DNA of 64,000 bases from Amylibacter sp. IMCC11727. Its GTDB lineage: Bacteria; Pseudomonadota; Alphaproteobacteria; Rhodobacterales; Rhodobacteraceae. The notes beneath the pieces were generated by a model. That model searched no databases, was not told where the DNA came from, and saw nothing but the letters and a program-made list of their open reading frames with translations. Shown here piece after piece: positions 51,774 through 61,243 of this stretch. The translations under genes and the position numbers were made by a program. Numbering within the stretch: position 1 is the first letter of the stretch; each line of letters begins with the position of its first letter. Location: the NCBI RefSeq assembly GCF_029854195.1, contig NZ_CP122960.1, positions 2,176,001-2,240,000 on the forward strand, read 5' to 3'.

Positions 51774-52756
51774 TTCAGCGTCATCGTTCGGGTTTCGGAA
51801 TGTAAAACCCGACCATCGCGCAAAACATTCACATGAATATGGTATTCACCCGCGGCCCAACCGCCAGCAGGCGCCCGTTTCCCAGCAAACCCAAACCACT
51901 GCGCCTTTCGCTTTTCCAGCGGAGGGCGTTTTGATGTGATAATCTGCCCCGTCGGCCCTTCGAGGGTCAATTCCAGAACGTCGTCCGTTTTACCGTTCAC
52001 CGCAATCCCATACACCACCAGCGGGGCGTCGGATTTGGGTTGAAAATCCGACCAATTCCCATCCATCACATCATTTACGGACGGCCCCGTATCCGCCAAA
52101 CCAACCGTCACCACTTTGGTTGGTTGATAGGTGAATCTTTCAGCAAAATCGGGGTCCCAGAGCGTTGATTCCGGTTCATAAGTACAGCGCGTGCTGTCAA
52201 ATTCTGGGGAAAACGGGTCCACTGGTTTGCCATCCTTGCGCACGGAAAGGTGCAAATGTGCGAACTGCGTGCGGCCTGACAACCCGATTTGCCCAATCAC
52301 TGTCCCCGCTTTGATTGTTGTGCCTTTTTCACCGATCACACTGCCTTGTTTCATATGGCAATATTGGGTTTCCCAGCCATTTTCGTGCCGCAAAACCATC
52401 CCATTGCCGCATTCTTTACCTGAAACCGCATCCAAGTCTGATTGCGATTGCGCACGGCGATCCACCATTCCATCGCGCAGGCCAAGGATCACACCATCCG
52501 CTGCTGCCAAAACATTCACGCCGCGCTGCATATCCCCGGCTGAAATCCGAAAATCCGTACCTTTGTGCCCGTCATAACTGGCCTCATCGCAGGTGAAATC
52601 CTGAATCCCATCCGTTGTGTCATGGTCCATAAACTGTTGAATCACACAGGTGTCCCCAAGCGTGCAATCCACAGGCTGCTGCAACACCAAATCTGCCGCC
52701 GCTGTTTGCGCCAAAACAGCCGCAACACTCCCAATCACCCACCGAGACAAAACCAT
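51770..52756 (-). CDS. M23 family metallopeptidase (LytM type)
   Basis: An exported peptidoglycan endopeptidase of 328 residues. Signal peptide about 1-22, then zinc ligands His64 and Asp68 in YDGHKGTDFRI and His167/His169 in QFAHLHLSVRK, all four needed for activity. CTLGDTCVIQQFMDHD and QYCHMKQGSVIGEKG are typical. The C-terminal 110 residues form a beta-rich extension (VYGIAVNGKTDDVLELTLEG ... AGEYHIHVNVLRDG). GAGGGTGG precedes the chosen ATG. Confidence 0.9.
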   Translation of the reverse strand: MVLSRWVIGSVAAVLAQTAAADLVLQQPVDCTLGDTCVIQQFMDHDTTDGIQDFTCDEASYDGHKGTDFRISAGDMQRGVNVLAAADGVILGLRDGMVDRRAQSQSDLDAVSGKECGNGMVLRHENGWETQYCHMKQGSVIGEKGTTIKAGTVIGQIGLSGRTQFAHLHLSVRKDGKPVDPFSPEFDSTRCTYEPESTLWDPDFAERFTYQPTKVVTVGLADTGPSVNDVMDGNWSDFQPKSDAPLVVYGIAVNGKTDDVLELTLEGPTGQIITSKRPPLEKRKAQWFGFAGKRAPAGGWAAGEYHIHVNVLRDGRVLHSETRTMTLN

Positions 52757-52842
52757 TTTTCCACCCTCAATACTGCTTTTCATCTGCCGCAAAACAGTGT
52801 GTAAATCATATCAACGCACACCCCTACCGAAAAGGTCACCCT

Positions 52843-54216
52843 ATGTCTCTTGATCAAGTTCTTGCCCATATTGATGCGGATCAGGACGCCGCCCTTGAAC
52901 GACTAATGGCGCTTTTGCGTATTCAGTCCATCTCTACAGACAGCGCCTATGCCGATCAATGCGATGCAGCGGCAGATTGGTTGATTGATGACCTCAACAG
53001 CCTTGGGTTTGACGCCAGCAAACGTGAAACACCAGGCCATCCAATGGTTGTCGCCCACAGCGAAGGCACAGGCACGCACGCGCTATTTTACGGCCACTAC
53101 GATGTGCAACCCATTGATCCAATTGAACTTTGGGATAACCCACCGTTTGAGCCAAGCATCGAAGACACCCCAAATGGTAAGGTGATCCGTGGTCGCGGCT
53201 CATCCGATGACAAAGGCCAGTTGATGACCTTTGTTGAGGCCTGCCGCGCTTGGAAAGCCGTTACAGGCAGCCTGCCAACCAAAGTGTCGATCTTGTTTGA
53301 GGGCGAAGAGGAATCAGGGTCCCCCTCCCTTGTTCCGTTTATGGAAGCCAACAAAGACGAGCTGAAATCCGACATCACGCTGATTTGTGACACTGGCATG
53401 ATCACGCCCAATACGCCATCCATCGTAACCATGTTGCGCGGTCTCGTGGGCCAACAAGTCACCATCACTGGCCCTGACAAAGACCTGCATTCAGGCTTTT
53501 TCGGCGGCTTGGCGCGCAACCCAATCCGCGTGATGAACAAGGCGCTTGCCGCACTGCATGATGACGAAGGGCGCGTCACTCTTGATGGATTTTACGACGG
53601 TGTTCAGGAACTGCCCCAACAAGTGGCCGATCAATGGAACAGCATCGACTGGTCCGCTGACGAATTCTTGGGTGGCGTAAATCTGTCCGTGCCTGCGGGG
53701 GAAGCGGGCCGCTCTGGGCTGGAACAAATCTGGTCACGCCCCACATGTGATGTAAACGGCATCTGGGGCGGCTATACAGGCGAAGGCTCCAAAACCGTGA
53801 TCCCATCCCAAGCCCATGCAAAAATTAGCTTCCGCTTAGTGGCTGGCCAAGACCCGCTGAAAATTCGCGAGGCTTTCCAAGCACACATGCGCGCGCACTT
53901 GCCCGAAGATTGCGATGTGGAATTCAATGATTATGGCGCGGGCCCAGCGGCCAGTATGGAAATCGACAATCCAGCCTTTGAACTGGCCCGCTCTGCCCTG
54001 ACCGATGAATGGAACACAGATGCAGTTTACGTAGGCTGTGGCGGCTCCATTCCGATTGCGGGGCATTTCCAAGATATCGTTGGCACACAATCCATGCTCA
54101 TCGGCTTTGGCCAAGACGACGATCAAATCCATTCACCGAATGAAAAATACGACTTGCGATCCTTTCACAAAGGCATTCGCAGCTGGGCACGTATACTCGC
54201 GGCCCTCGCCGACTAA
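52843..54216 (+). CDS. M20/M25/M40 family dipeptidase
   Basis: A 457-residue dinuclear-zinc peptidase. Metal/catalytic residues: His85 and Asp87 (FYGHYDVQP), Asp122 (GRGSSDDKGQL), Glu155/Glu156 (LFEGEEESGSPS) and a later His (DDDQIHSPNEKYDL). The dimerisation lid follows DLHSGFFGG. It resembles the cytosolic nonspecific dipeptidase/carnosinase-like group (ArgE/DapE superfamily). AAAGG lies upstream of the ATG. Monocistronic. Confidence 0.9.
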   Translation: MSLDQVLAHIDADQDAALERLMALLRIQSISTDSAYADQCDAAADWLIDDLNSLGFDASKRETPGHPMVVAHSEGTGTHALFYGHYDVQPIDPIELWDNPPFEPSIEDTPNGKVIRGRGSSDDKGQLMTFVEACRAWKAVTGSLPTKVSILFEGEEESGSPSLVPFMEANKDELKSDITLICDTGMITPNTPSIVTMLRGLVGQQVTITGPDKDLHSGFFGGLARNPIRVMNKALAALHDDEGRVTLDGFYDGVQELPQQVADQWNSIDWSADEFLGGVNLSVPAGEAGRSGLEQIWSRPTCDVNGIWGGYTGEGSKTVIPSQAHAKISFRLVAGQDPLKIREAFQAHMRAHLPEDCDVEFNDYGAGPAASMEIDNPAFELARSALTDEWNTDAVYVGCGGSIPIAGHFQDIVGTQSMLIGFGQDDDQIHSPNEKYDLRSFHKGIRSWARILAALAD

Positions 54217-54222
54217 AGCGAT

Positions 54223-54498
54223 TTACCCTGTGGTTCTGGATCGACCGCCCCGCCGCACGGCTGGGCGGTTTGCTTTTTCCAACCCTTCGCGCAACACCGC
54301 CGTCATGGCGTGATCAGGTGCATTGCCTGCGTATTCATCCAACAATTCGTTCAACATCGCACGCATATCTGCACCCAATTGCGTACCAAGCGCCCAGTCC
54401 AAAAAGATGCTGCGACATTCCTGTTCGCCAATGTCCATTCGGTACGCTTCATAAATCAGCCCGCGTGGATCAATTGCCAAATTTCCTTTGTAAACCAT
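54223..54498 (-). CDS. Conserved hypothetical protein (Roseobacter type)
   Basis: A 91-residue protein starting MVYKGNLAIDPRGLIYEAYRMD, with AGGGAGA as ribosome site. The helical body EQECRSIFLDWALGTQLGAD, then MLNELLDEYAGNAPDHAMTAVLREGLE, suggests a small soluble alpha protein, with a basic tail (RPAVRRGGRSR). I believe it is widespread in Rhodobacteraceae but know no function. It lies between the M20 peptidase (tail to tail, 6 bases apart) and glnE (same strand). Confidence 0.75.
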   Translation of the reverse strand: MVYKGNLAIDPRGLIYEAYRMDIGEQECRSIFLDWALGTQLGADMRAMLNELLDEYAGNAPDHAMTAVLREGLEKANRPAVRRGGRSRTTG

Positions 54499-54559
54499 GC
54501 TATTCTCCCTGCTTGCCCGCCCTTGCCATGGCAAACCTGCTCACACAAGCCTAGACCCG

Positions 54560-57307
54560 TCACTTGGCGGCCAAAATGCGATCAATTTCCGCCTTTGATT
54601 GCACAACCGCATCCGAAATTGCCTCTTTTAACGCAGTTTCATCGTCAAATCCCGTGAACGCCAGCACAAACCCCATACCATCGCGTCCCAATTGATCGGG
54701 ATCAAACCGACCAGAAATTAACAAACGTTGCGCCTGTTGCACCGCGCACAGCAGCGCATGTGTTTGCGCCAAGCCACGGACATTTGGATCAAACGAAAGG
54801 GCCAATTGCATACGCGGATCGCGCACGTCACTGCCAGATACCAGCGCCACCATCTGAGCCAGCAATTCGATATCCAGAATACCGCCTGCCAAATCTTTCA
54901 CGTCCCAAGAAGTGGCTTGATTGCCCTTGGCCGCCATCAAACGGGCCCGCATATCAGCCACATCTTGTGCCACCACCGCCGTTTCGCGCGGCAACGCCAG
55001 AACGGCGGCCCGCACGGCCTCTACTTCATCGGCAACGCCCGCCACGACGCGCCCACGCGTCAGGGCCAAATGCTCCCACGTCCACGCCTTTTCATGTTGA
55101 TAGGCTGCAAATCCCGCCACTGACGTGGCCACTGGCCCTTGCCGCCCTGATGGGCGCAACCGCATGTCCACCTCGTAAAGCTCCCCTTCGGACATGGGCG
55201 AAGATAATGCCGTAATCAGAGTTTGGGTCAGACGCGCAAAATATTGGCTGGCCGACAGGGATTTCTTCCCATCCGAATACTCCCCATCCACAGAATAGAG
55301 CAGGATCAAATCCAGATCACTGGTCGCTGTCATCTGCCGCGACCCCAGCTTCCCCATGGCCAAAATGCTAACGTCTTGGCGCTCAAACCGCCCGTACCGC
55401 CGCGCCACATCCCGCTCAACCCAGGGCAAAACCCCTTGGATCACCGCACTGGCGAGATCGGAATAGGCGCCTTCTACTTCTTCCAAATCGGCCAGTTGGC
55501 GCAGCATCAAAACGCCAATGCGGAAATGCTGTTCTTTCTGCCACCGCCGTGTCGCGTTCAGCGCATCCTCGTAATCATCCACATCTTCCAGCGCCGTTTC
55601 CAACATCTGGAAATACCCATCCGCATCTGGCAAAGGCTCAAAAAACTGCCCACTCAGAACCGCGTCCAAAACGCTCGTGTTGCGCGATAAATGCTGGGCC
55701 AAAGCGGGCGCAATGGCGCAGATATCCAACAAGAGCTCTAGGATATGGGGATTGGCCTCGAACAGGGAAAACAATTGCACCCCTGCGGGCAATTTGCGCA
55801 TAAATCCATCCAGCTGCATCAGTGCAAAATCAGGCCGTGCCGCCCCTGCCAATCGGCGTTCAATATCAGGGCGTAACCGTTCAAAAATTGTCACCGACCG
55901 ATCGGATCGCAGTGCAGGCAAACCGGCCCAACTGTCCATGGTTTCGCGCAAATGCGGCTCTAGCGTGGGCGTATCCTCATCCCGTTCATCCACATCGGGT
56001 TCAAAGAACCCTTCGATTAGGTCATGCACATGTTGTAAACGGTCCCGCTGATCCTGCAAAAAACCGTCAACATCGGCCCAACCCGATAGGTTGGCCAATT
56101 GCGCTACCGCTTCATCACTGCTCGGCACGATCTGTGTTTGTGCATCCCGCAGCATTTGAATGCGGTGTTCGGTGGTGCGATGCGCCACGTAAGCCGCGCT
56201 TAAATCATCCGCCACATCGGCAGGAATCCATCCTTTGGCCTGTAACGCCGTCAATGCCCCAAGCGTGGTCGCGGGCCGCAAATCCTTGTCCCGTCCCCCA
56301 GCAATCAGCTGTTGGGTTTGGGCAAAAAACTCGATTTCTCGTATGCCCCCTCGCCCCAATTTCATATCGTGGCCACGCACCACGATAGGGCCGCCTAACC
56401 CTTTGTGTTCACGAATTAAAAGGCGCATGTCATGGGCGTCTTGAATGGCCGCGAAATCCAGGTGTTTGCGCCACACAAACGGTTTGATCCGCTCCAAAAA
56501 CGCGGTCCCCGCTGCGATATCCCCTGCACAGGCCCGCGCCTTGATAAACGCGGCCCGTTCCCACGTGCGCCCCTCACTTTCATAGTATCGTTCCGCAGCA
56601 TCCATGGGCACACATACAGGTGTCACAGACGGATTGGGCCGCAATCGCAGATCGGTGCGAAACACATATCCATCCGCGCTGACATCTGACAACAGCTTGG
56701 CCATATTGCGTGTGGCCCGTTGCAATGCCATGCGTGCCTCGTCGTAATCCTCCCCCGCGTGGTGATCCCCATCAAACAAGACAATCAGGTCAATATCGGA
56801 CGAATAATTCAATTCCCCCGCCCCCATCTTGCCCATGGCAATCACCGCAACCCCAGCGCAATCAGCCAGATCATCGGGCCCGCAGTTCGGCAACTTACCC
56901 CGTTCAATCATCGTGACAATTTCAGATCGCAACGCCATATCCACCGCTACATCCGCAAACCGCGTGAGCCGTGACGTAACCTCTGTCAGCGGCCAAATCC
57001 CACCAAGATCACAGGCCGCCAGCAACAACGCCACTCGCCGTTTTGCTTGCCGCAAACCCGTGTTCAGTGGCGTTTCAATGGTGCTAAGGATTGCGTCAAA
57101 CGCTTCGTCTGGGTCCTGATCTAGTGCAGCGTCGAACCAATCCGCCTCTTTCTCCAGCAAACCGCGTAAAAAGCTGCTGCTGCCCGCCATTCCCGCCACT
57201 AAATCCTGCACCCGTTTGGGGCGACCTTGAACCCGATCAACAGCGTCTTGCGCCAAGTCTTGGTCATGGGGCAACGGCGCGCGGGTCAGCAGATTTTGTA
57301 ACGTCAT
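54560..57307 (-). CDS. glnE: Bifunctional glutamine synthetase adenylyltransferase/deadenylylase
   Basis: Adenylylates glutamine synthetase when nitrogen is rich and removes AMP when it is poor, under PII control. 915 residues from MTLQNLLTRAP. Two nucleotidyltransferase domains are visible: the N-terminal deadenylylase with GELNYSSDIDLIVLFDGD (near 167) and the C-terminal adenylylase with AMGKLGSRQMTATSDLDLILLY (near 662), each with the paired aspartates. The frame is open 50 codons further upstream, into the divergent ybaK gene, and is not coding there. The start lacks a clear ribosome site. Confidence 0.95.
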   Translation of the reverse strand: MTLQNLLTRAPLPHDQDLAQDAVDRVQGRPKRVQDLVAGMAGSSSFLRGLLEKEADWFDAALDQDPDEAFDAILSTIETPLNTGLRQAKRRVALLLAACDLGGIWPLTEVTSRLTRFADVAVDMALRSEIVTMIERGKLPNCGPDDLADCAGVAVIAMGKMGAGELNYSSDIDLIVLFDGDHHAGEDYDEARMALQRATRNMAKLLSDVSADGYVFRTDLRLRPNPSVTPVCVPMDAAERYYESEGRTWERAAFIKARACAGDIAAGTAFLERIKPFVWRKHLDFAAIQDAHDMRLLIREHKGLGGPIVVRGHDMKLGRGGIREIEFFAQTQQLIAGGRDKDLRPATTLGALTALQAKGWIPADVADDLSAAYVAHRTTEHRIQMLRDAQTQIVPSSDEAVAQLANLSGWADVDGFLQDQRDRLQHVHDLIEGFFEPDVDERDEDTPTLEPHLRETMDSWAGLPALRSDRSVTIFERLRPDIERRLAGAARPDFALMQLDGFMRKLPAGVQLFSLFEANPHILELLLDICAIAPALAQHLSRNTSVLDAVLSGQFFEPLPDADGYFQMLETALEDVDDYEDALNATRRWQKEQHFRIGVLMLRQLADLEEVEGAYSDLASAVIQGVLPWVERDVARRYGRFERQDVSILAMGKLGSRQMTATSDLDLILLYSVDGEYSDGKKSLSASQYFARLTQTLITALSSPMSEGELYEVDMRLRPSGRQGPVATSVAGFAAYQHEKAWTWEHLALTRGRVVAGVADEVEAVRAAVLALPRETAVVAQDVADMRARLMAAKGNQATSWDVKDLAGGILDIELLAQMVALVSGSDVRDPRMQLALSFDPNVRGLAQTHALLCAVQQAQRLLISGRFDPDQLGRDGMGFVLAFTGFDDETALKEAISDAVVQSKAEIDRILAAK

Positions 57308-57368
57308 TCCAATAAGATGGGCCGCATCGCCCCTTGCGTCAAGCGGCCATTCACGGCACTGATATCCC

Positions 57369-57839
57369 ATGAGCAAGAGCCTGAAACGCGTCAAACGCAC
57401 CGCCGAAGAATTGGGATTAACCATCGACGTGGTTGAAACCACCATCGACACGCACACCGCCGAACAAGCGGCCCAATCGCAAAACTGTCATGTGGATCAG
57501 ATCGCAAAATCCATCATCTTTCGCGGTGAAACCAGCGGCACAGCCATCCTGTTTCTTACGGCTGGGGGCAACCGCGTAGACGGTGACAAAGCCTCCGCCT
57601 TGGCCAATGAGCCGCTTGGCAAAGCAGACGCCGCATTGATCCGTGCGCAAACAGGTTTCGCCATTGGTGGCGTGTCCCCAATCGGGCACTTGAACCCGAT
57701 TAAGACCTTTATTGATCCGCGTTTGATGGAATTTGATGAACTTTGGGCCGCCGCAGGTACGCCGCGCCACGTATTCGCCATATCGCCACAGGTTTTGGTG
57801 GATGTTACAGGAGCCGTAGTGGCGGATTTTACGGCCTAA
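57369..57839 (+). CDS. YbaK/EbsC family aminoacyl-tRNA deacylase
   Basis: A 156-residue trans-editing domain protein that hydrolyses mischarged tRNA (for example Cys- or Ala-tRNA-Pro types). Conserved lysine in HVDQIAKSIIFRG and the GGVSPIGHLNPIKTFIDPRL loop identify the YbaK fold. Divergent from glnE; its stop codon overlaps that of lpxB. Confidence 0.88.
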   Translation: MSKSLKRVKRTAEELGLTIDVVETTIDTHTAEQAAQSQNCHVDQIAKSIIFRGETSGTAILFLTAGGNRVDGDKASALANEPLGKADAALIRAQTGFAIGGVSPIGHLNPIKTFIDPRLMEFDELWAAAGTPRHVFAISPQVLVDVTGAVVADFTA

Positions 57840-59005
57840 CGGACCAGAAACGCCATCACAGATTTCGCCGCCCGCAGGCCAGGGTCCTCTCCGCCACGAC
57901 CAAGCGCATCAATCGTTTGCACACAAGCATCGCGCTGTGCCGCTCGCGCCGCATCATCACTTAGCAGATTGGCCAGCACTGGGCCGATCTGTTCCGCCGT
58001 GCAGTTTTCGAACAGGAATTCGGGAATAACACGCGTATCCGTTACAATGTTAATCAAGTTCGCCGTATCAATCAGCGCCATCTTTTTCACCATGCGCGTG
58101 GTCAGGTAATTCGCCTTATAAGCCACCACCATCGGGCATTCCGCTGCGGCCAGTTCCAGTGCAACCGTCCCACTGGTGGCCAGCGCGACAGTGCTCAAAC
58201 GAAACGCAATCCGCTTTCGATGCTCGGCTTCTTCTGCAGAAAATCCCGTTGGGTCAAGGATATAAGTGCGCAATGCCCAATCCTCGACCAAGTCCTTAAC
58301 CTGTTCAAGAACTGCCCCGGCCGCAGGCATCAGGATTTGCACACCTGCCACATCACGCGCCGAAGGACCAATGGACCAGCGATAAATTGGCCCCATCCGC
58401 GCCACTTCGCCTTTGCGCGACCCTGGCAACAAACAGATGATCGGCCGATCCCGACGCAGGCCCAGTTCCTCCGCTAAGGCGTCCAGTTCTGCTTCACTCG
58501 GTTCAGGCTCGGCTGCCACAGGATGACCGACAAAATCACAACTCATCCCCGCCTTTTCCATATAGGGCGGCTCAAACGGCAATAACGCCAGCACATGATC
58601 GACGGTTTTGGCCATTTTCTCGGCCCGCTCTGGTCGCCAAGCCCAAACGCTTGGGGCCACGTAATGGACCACCTTCAGGTTCGGATTTGCCTCTTTCACC
58701 TTTGATGCTACACGCAGGCAAAAATCAGGGCTGTCGATGGTGATCAATACATCTGGCGCAAAGGCCTTTGCCGCAGCAACGGTTTGTTTCACGCGGCGCA
58801 GCAACTTTGGCACTTTTGGCAGGACCTCTAACAAGCCCATGACCGAAAGATCAGACATATCAAACAAAGACGCCAGTCCCTGCGCCTGCATATTGGCACC
58901 GCCAACCCCTTGATATTCAACGGTTCCCAGTGACGAGAGCCCCGCCATTAAGGCCCCACCGAGTTTATCCCCCGATGGTTCGCCCGCCAAAATGAAAACC
59001 TTCAT
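57836..59005 (-). CDS. lpxB: Lipid-A-disaccharide synthase
   Basis: Joins lipid X and UDP-diacylglucosamine into the lipid A disaccharide (GT19). 389 residues opening KVFILAGEPSGDKLGGALMAGL; GVGGANMQAQGLASLFDMSDLSVMGLLEVL; YVAPSVWAWRPERAEKMA; and VAYKANYLTTRMVKKM are canonical. Its start overlaps the lpxI stop by 4 bases (ATGA). Last gene of the envelope operon; convergent with ybaK. Confidence 0.95.
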   Translation of the reverse strand: MKVFILAGEPSGDKLGGALMAGLSSLGTVEYQGVGGANMQAQGLASLFDMSDLSVMGLLEVLPKVPKLLRRVKQTVAAAKAFAPDVLITIDSPDFCLRVASKVKEANPNLKVVHYVAPSVWAWRPERAEKMAKTVDHVLALLPFEPPYMEKAGMSCDFVGHPVAAEPEPSEAELDALAEELGLRRDRPIICLLPGSRKGEVARMGPIYRWSIGPSARDVAGVQILMPAAGAVLEQVKDLVEDWALRTYILDPTGFSAEEAEHRKRIAFRLSTVALATSGTVALELAAAECPMVVAYKANYLTTRMVKKMALIDTANLINIVTDTRVIPEFLFENCTAEQIGPVLANLLSDDAARAAQRDACVQTIDALGRGGEDPGLRAAKSVMAFLVR

Positions 59006-59868
59006 TCGCTGGCCTCATCATCACGGGCCACACCCACCAGAAACAGACCCAATTCATCCGCTTTGGCCACTGTTTCCTCTAGGCCCAGCACCAATACACC
59101 GCCTGCCTGAACCGCAACACCTGCCAATCCTGCCTTGGCCGCTGACACCATCGTGCCCACGCCAATGCTCGGCAAATCCACGCGCCAGTCTTGGCCGGGT
59201 TTTGGCACTTTGCACAGCACACCTTTTGATCCTTTAGGATCGAGCCGAAACCGATCTCCCGTATCCGCTACAAACCCCAGCATGGCATCCGTGCCCTGAA
59301 TGCTTTCAACACCCAGACAAATCCCCTGCGCCACAACCGCGCCCTGCCCCACGTCCATCCGACCAGAGGCTTGTGCAATATCAAGCCCACGCTTGATATC
59401 CACCCAGTCCGCCTTGGTGATCTTGGCCACCGTTTGAATGCCGCTGGGGGCCAGCAGGCTTTCAAGCACATCATGGGCGCCAATCACCTCCATGCCTTCA
59501 GCTTCGAAGATGGCGGTGATGGTGCGCAACGTCACATCGTCACCCGATTTCATCGCGGGCAAGAGTTTGGGCGCAAGGCTCCAGAATTTCAGATCAAACT
59601 TGGTCCAGCGCAATTGTGGCCGTTGCATACCACCTGCAAAGGCCACATGACCAAACCCACCTTTTTTCAGGGCTTTGAACATACGGGCAGGTTTTTCGAA
59701 TTCTGCTTCGATGACAGGGCGGTTCGTGACCCAATCAGGCGAAAACCCAGCGAACAGAACCACCACATAGTCGCGCCCAATGCGAGCGCATTCTTCGGCC
59801 AGCAGGCGTGGCAAATCCCCGTCCCCTGCGACAATCGCAAGGGGGGCATTACCAACATCCGCGCCCAT
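59002..59868 (-). CDS. lpxI: UDP-2,3-diacylglucosamine pyrophosphatase LpxI
   Basis: Alphaproteobacterial alternative to LpxH: cleaves UDP-2,3-diacylglucosamine to lipid X and UMP. The 288 residues show APLAIVAGDGDLPRLLAEEC, FAGGMQRPQLRWTKFDLK, GQGAVVAQGICLGVESIQGTDAML and QDWRVDLPSIGVGTMVSAAKAGL, whose aspartate is the catalytic one known in Caulobacter LpxI. Tightly packed between lpxA and lpxB. Confidence 0.94.
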   Translation of the reverse strand: MGADVGNAPLAIVAGDGDLPRLLAEECARIGRDYVVVLFAGFSPDWVTNRPVIEAEFEKPARMFKALKKGGFGHVAFAGGMQRPQLRWTKFDLKFWSLAPKLLPAMKSGDDVTLRTITAIFEAEGMEVIGAHDVLESLLAPSGIQTVAKITKADWVDIKRGLDIAQASGRMDVGQGAVVAQGICLGVESIQGTDAMLGFVADTGDRFRLDPKGSKGVLCKVPKPGQDWRVDLPSIGVGTMVSAAKAGLAGVAVQAGGVLVLGLEETVAKADELGLFLVGVARDDEASE

Positions 59869-59871
59869 AGA

Positions 59872-60678
59872 TTAGCTGCCTTTCGGGGTGGTGATATGGC
59901 GGCTGCTGTCTTCTAGGATGAAATCCGTGACATCCTGCACCAGCGCATTAGACGCATATTCCATCTGCATGGTGCCCGCCCGCTCGCGCAGTGATCCCGT
60001 GCCAGTGAACAACAACTTAAACGCCGCGCGCAGCCCGTTAATTTCGTTCTTTTCCGATCCTCGGCGTTTCAAACCCACAAGGTTCAACCCTTCCAAGGTG
60101 GCGCGGTCCCCCATGACCGTACCGTAAGGGATAACGTCGGCCACAACCGCGGCCAAGCCACCAATCATTGCACCACGCCCAATACGACAGAATTGATGTA
60201 CGCCAGACAATGCACCCATCACTACGAAATCTTCGATAATGCAATGCCCGCCAAGGCTGGCGTTATTGGCCAGAACAACATTGTTCCCAACGATACAATC
60301 GTGCCCGATGTGAACACCCATCATATACAAACCATCATCACCCACTTTGGTCAGCCCACCACCACCTTCGGTGCCAGGATTCATGGTGACATGTTCGCGG
60401 ATGCGGTTGCGTTTGCCAATTTCCAGCTTGGTGCGCTCGCCGCCAAATTTCAAATCCTGCGGGATGTGGCCAATGCTGGCAAACGGAAAGATGATCGTGC
60501 CATCGCCAATTTCGGTCCAGCCTTCAACCACCACATGGGATTTCAGCTCGACACCTTCGCCAAGCGTGACCTCAGGGCCGACGACGCAGAACGCGCCAAT
60601 CTTGCAATTCGGCCCAATCACGGCACCGCCTTCAACCACCGCCATTTGGTGGATTTCAGCACTTTCATGCACAGACAT
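59872..60678 (-). CDS. lpxA: UDP-GlcNAc acyltransferase
   Basis: First step of lipid A synthesis: transfers a 3-hydroxyacyl chain from ACP to UDP-GlcNAc. The 268-residue protein is a left-handed beta helix of hexapeptide repeats with the catalytic histidine in MGVHIGHDCIVGNN (His126, with His123 nearby) and SLGGHCIIEDFVVMGALSGVHQ. The C-terminal helical domain is complete. One base separates it from fabZ. Confidence 0.96.
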   Translation of the reverse strand: MSVHESAEIHQMAVVEGGAVIGPNCKIGAFCVVGPEVTLGEGVELKSHVVVEGWTEIGDGTIIFPFASIGHIPQDLKFGGERTKLEIGKRNRIREHVTMNPGTEGGGGLTKVGDDGLYMMGVHIGHDCIVGNNVVLANNASLGGHCIIEDFVVMGALSGVHQFCRIGRGAMIGGLAAVVADVIPYGTVMGDRATLEGLNLVGLKRRGSEKNEINGLRAAFKLLFTGTGSLRERAGTMQMEYASNALVQDVTDFILEDSSRHITTPKGS

Positions 60679-60679
60679 A

Positions 60680-61156
60680 TTACTGATCCTCTGGTGGAAC
60701 CATCATTGCATTGAACTCGGCTTCGGCGACGACTTTGCCATCGACAACGCCTTCCCCAAAAAACCGCCATAATTTGCCGCGTCCCCGGATCACCTTCACG
60801 TGCAACTCCAGCTGATCGCCTGGGGTCACAGGGTGGCGGAACTTGCACTTATCAATCGACAGGAAATAGACCAACATATCGTTGTCCATCATATCGAGTG
60901 TTTTCACCACCAAAACGGCAGCGGTTTGCGCCATCGCTTCTACAATGGTGACACCAGGCATAATGGGTTGCGCGGGGAAATGGCCTTGAAAATGCGGCTC
61001 GTTATAGGTGACATTCTTAATGCCGACGGCGCTTTTGTTCAGGTCGATATCGCGCACGCGGTCGATCAGCAAAAATGGATAGCGGTGCGGGATCATCCGT
61101 TTAATGTCTTGGATATCCGCGCTCAACAATGCGCCACCTGCGTCTGCATCTGCCAT
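60680..61156 (-). CDS. fabZ: 3-hydroxyacyl-ACP dehydratase FabZ
   Basis: Dehydrates 3-hydroxyacyl-ACP in fatty acid synthesis, competing with LpxA for the same substrate, which explains their common neighbourhood. Hotdog fold of 158 residues with catalytic His59 (QGHFPAQPIMPG) and Glu73 (TIVEAMAQ), and IPHRYPFLLIDRV at the N-terminus. AAGGGA precedes the ATG. Confidence 0.96.
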   Translation of the reverse strand: MADADAGGALLSADIQDIKRMIPHRYPFLLIDRVRDIDLNKSAVGIKNVTYNEPHFQGHFPAQPIMPGVTIVEAMAQTAAVLVVKTLDMMDNDMLVYFLSIDKCKFRHPVTPGDQLELHVKVIRGRGKLWRFFGEGVVDGKVVAEAEFNAMMVPPEDQ

Positions 61157-61243
61157 TTCGTTTCCCTTAGTCTTTGATTTATCGTTTAAACGTGCCTACC
61201 AACCCGACTGCCAACGTTCAAGTCAGGACTTGGCCGAACAGTT

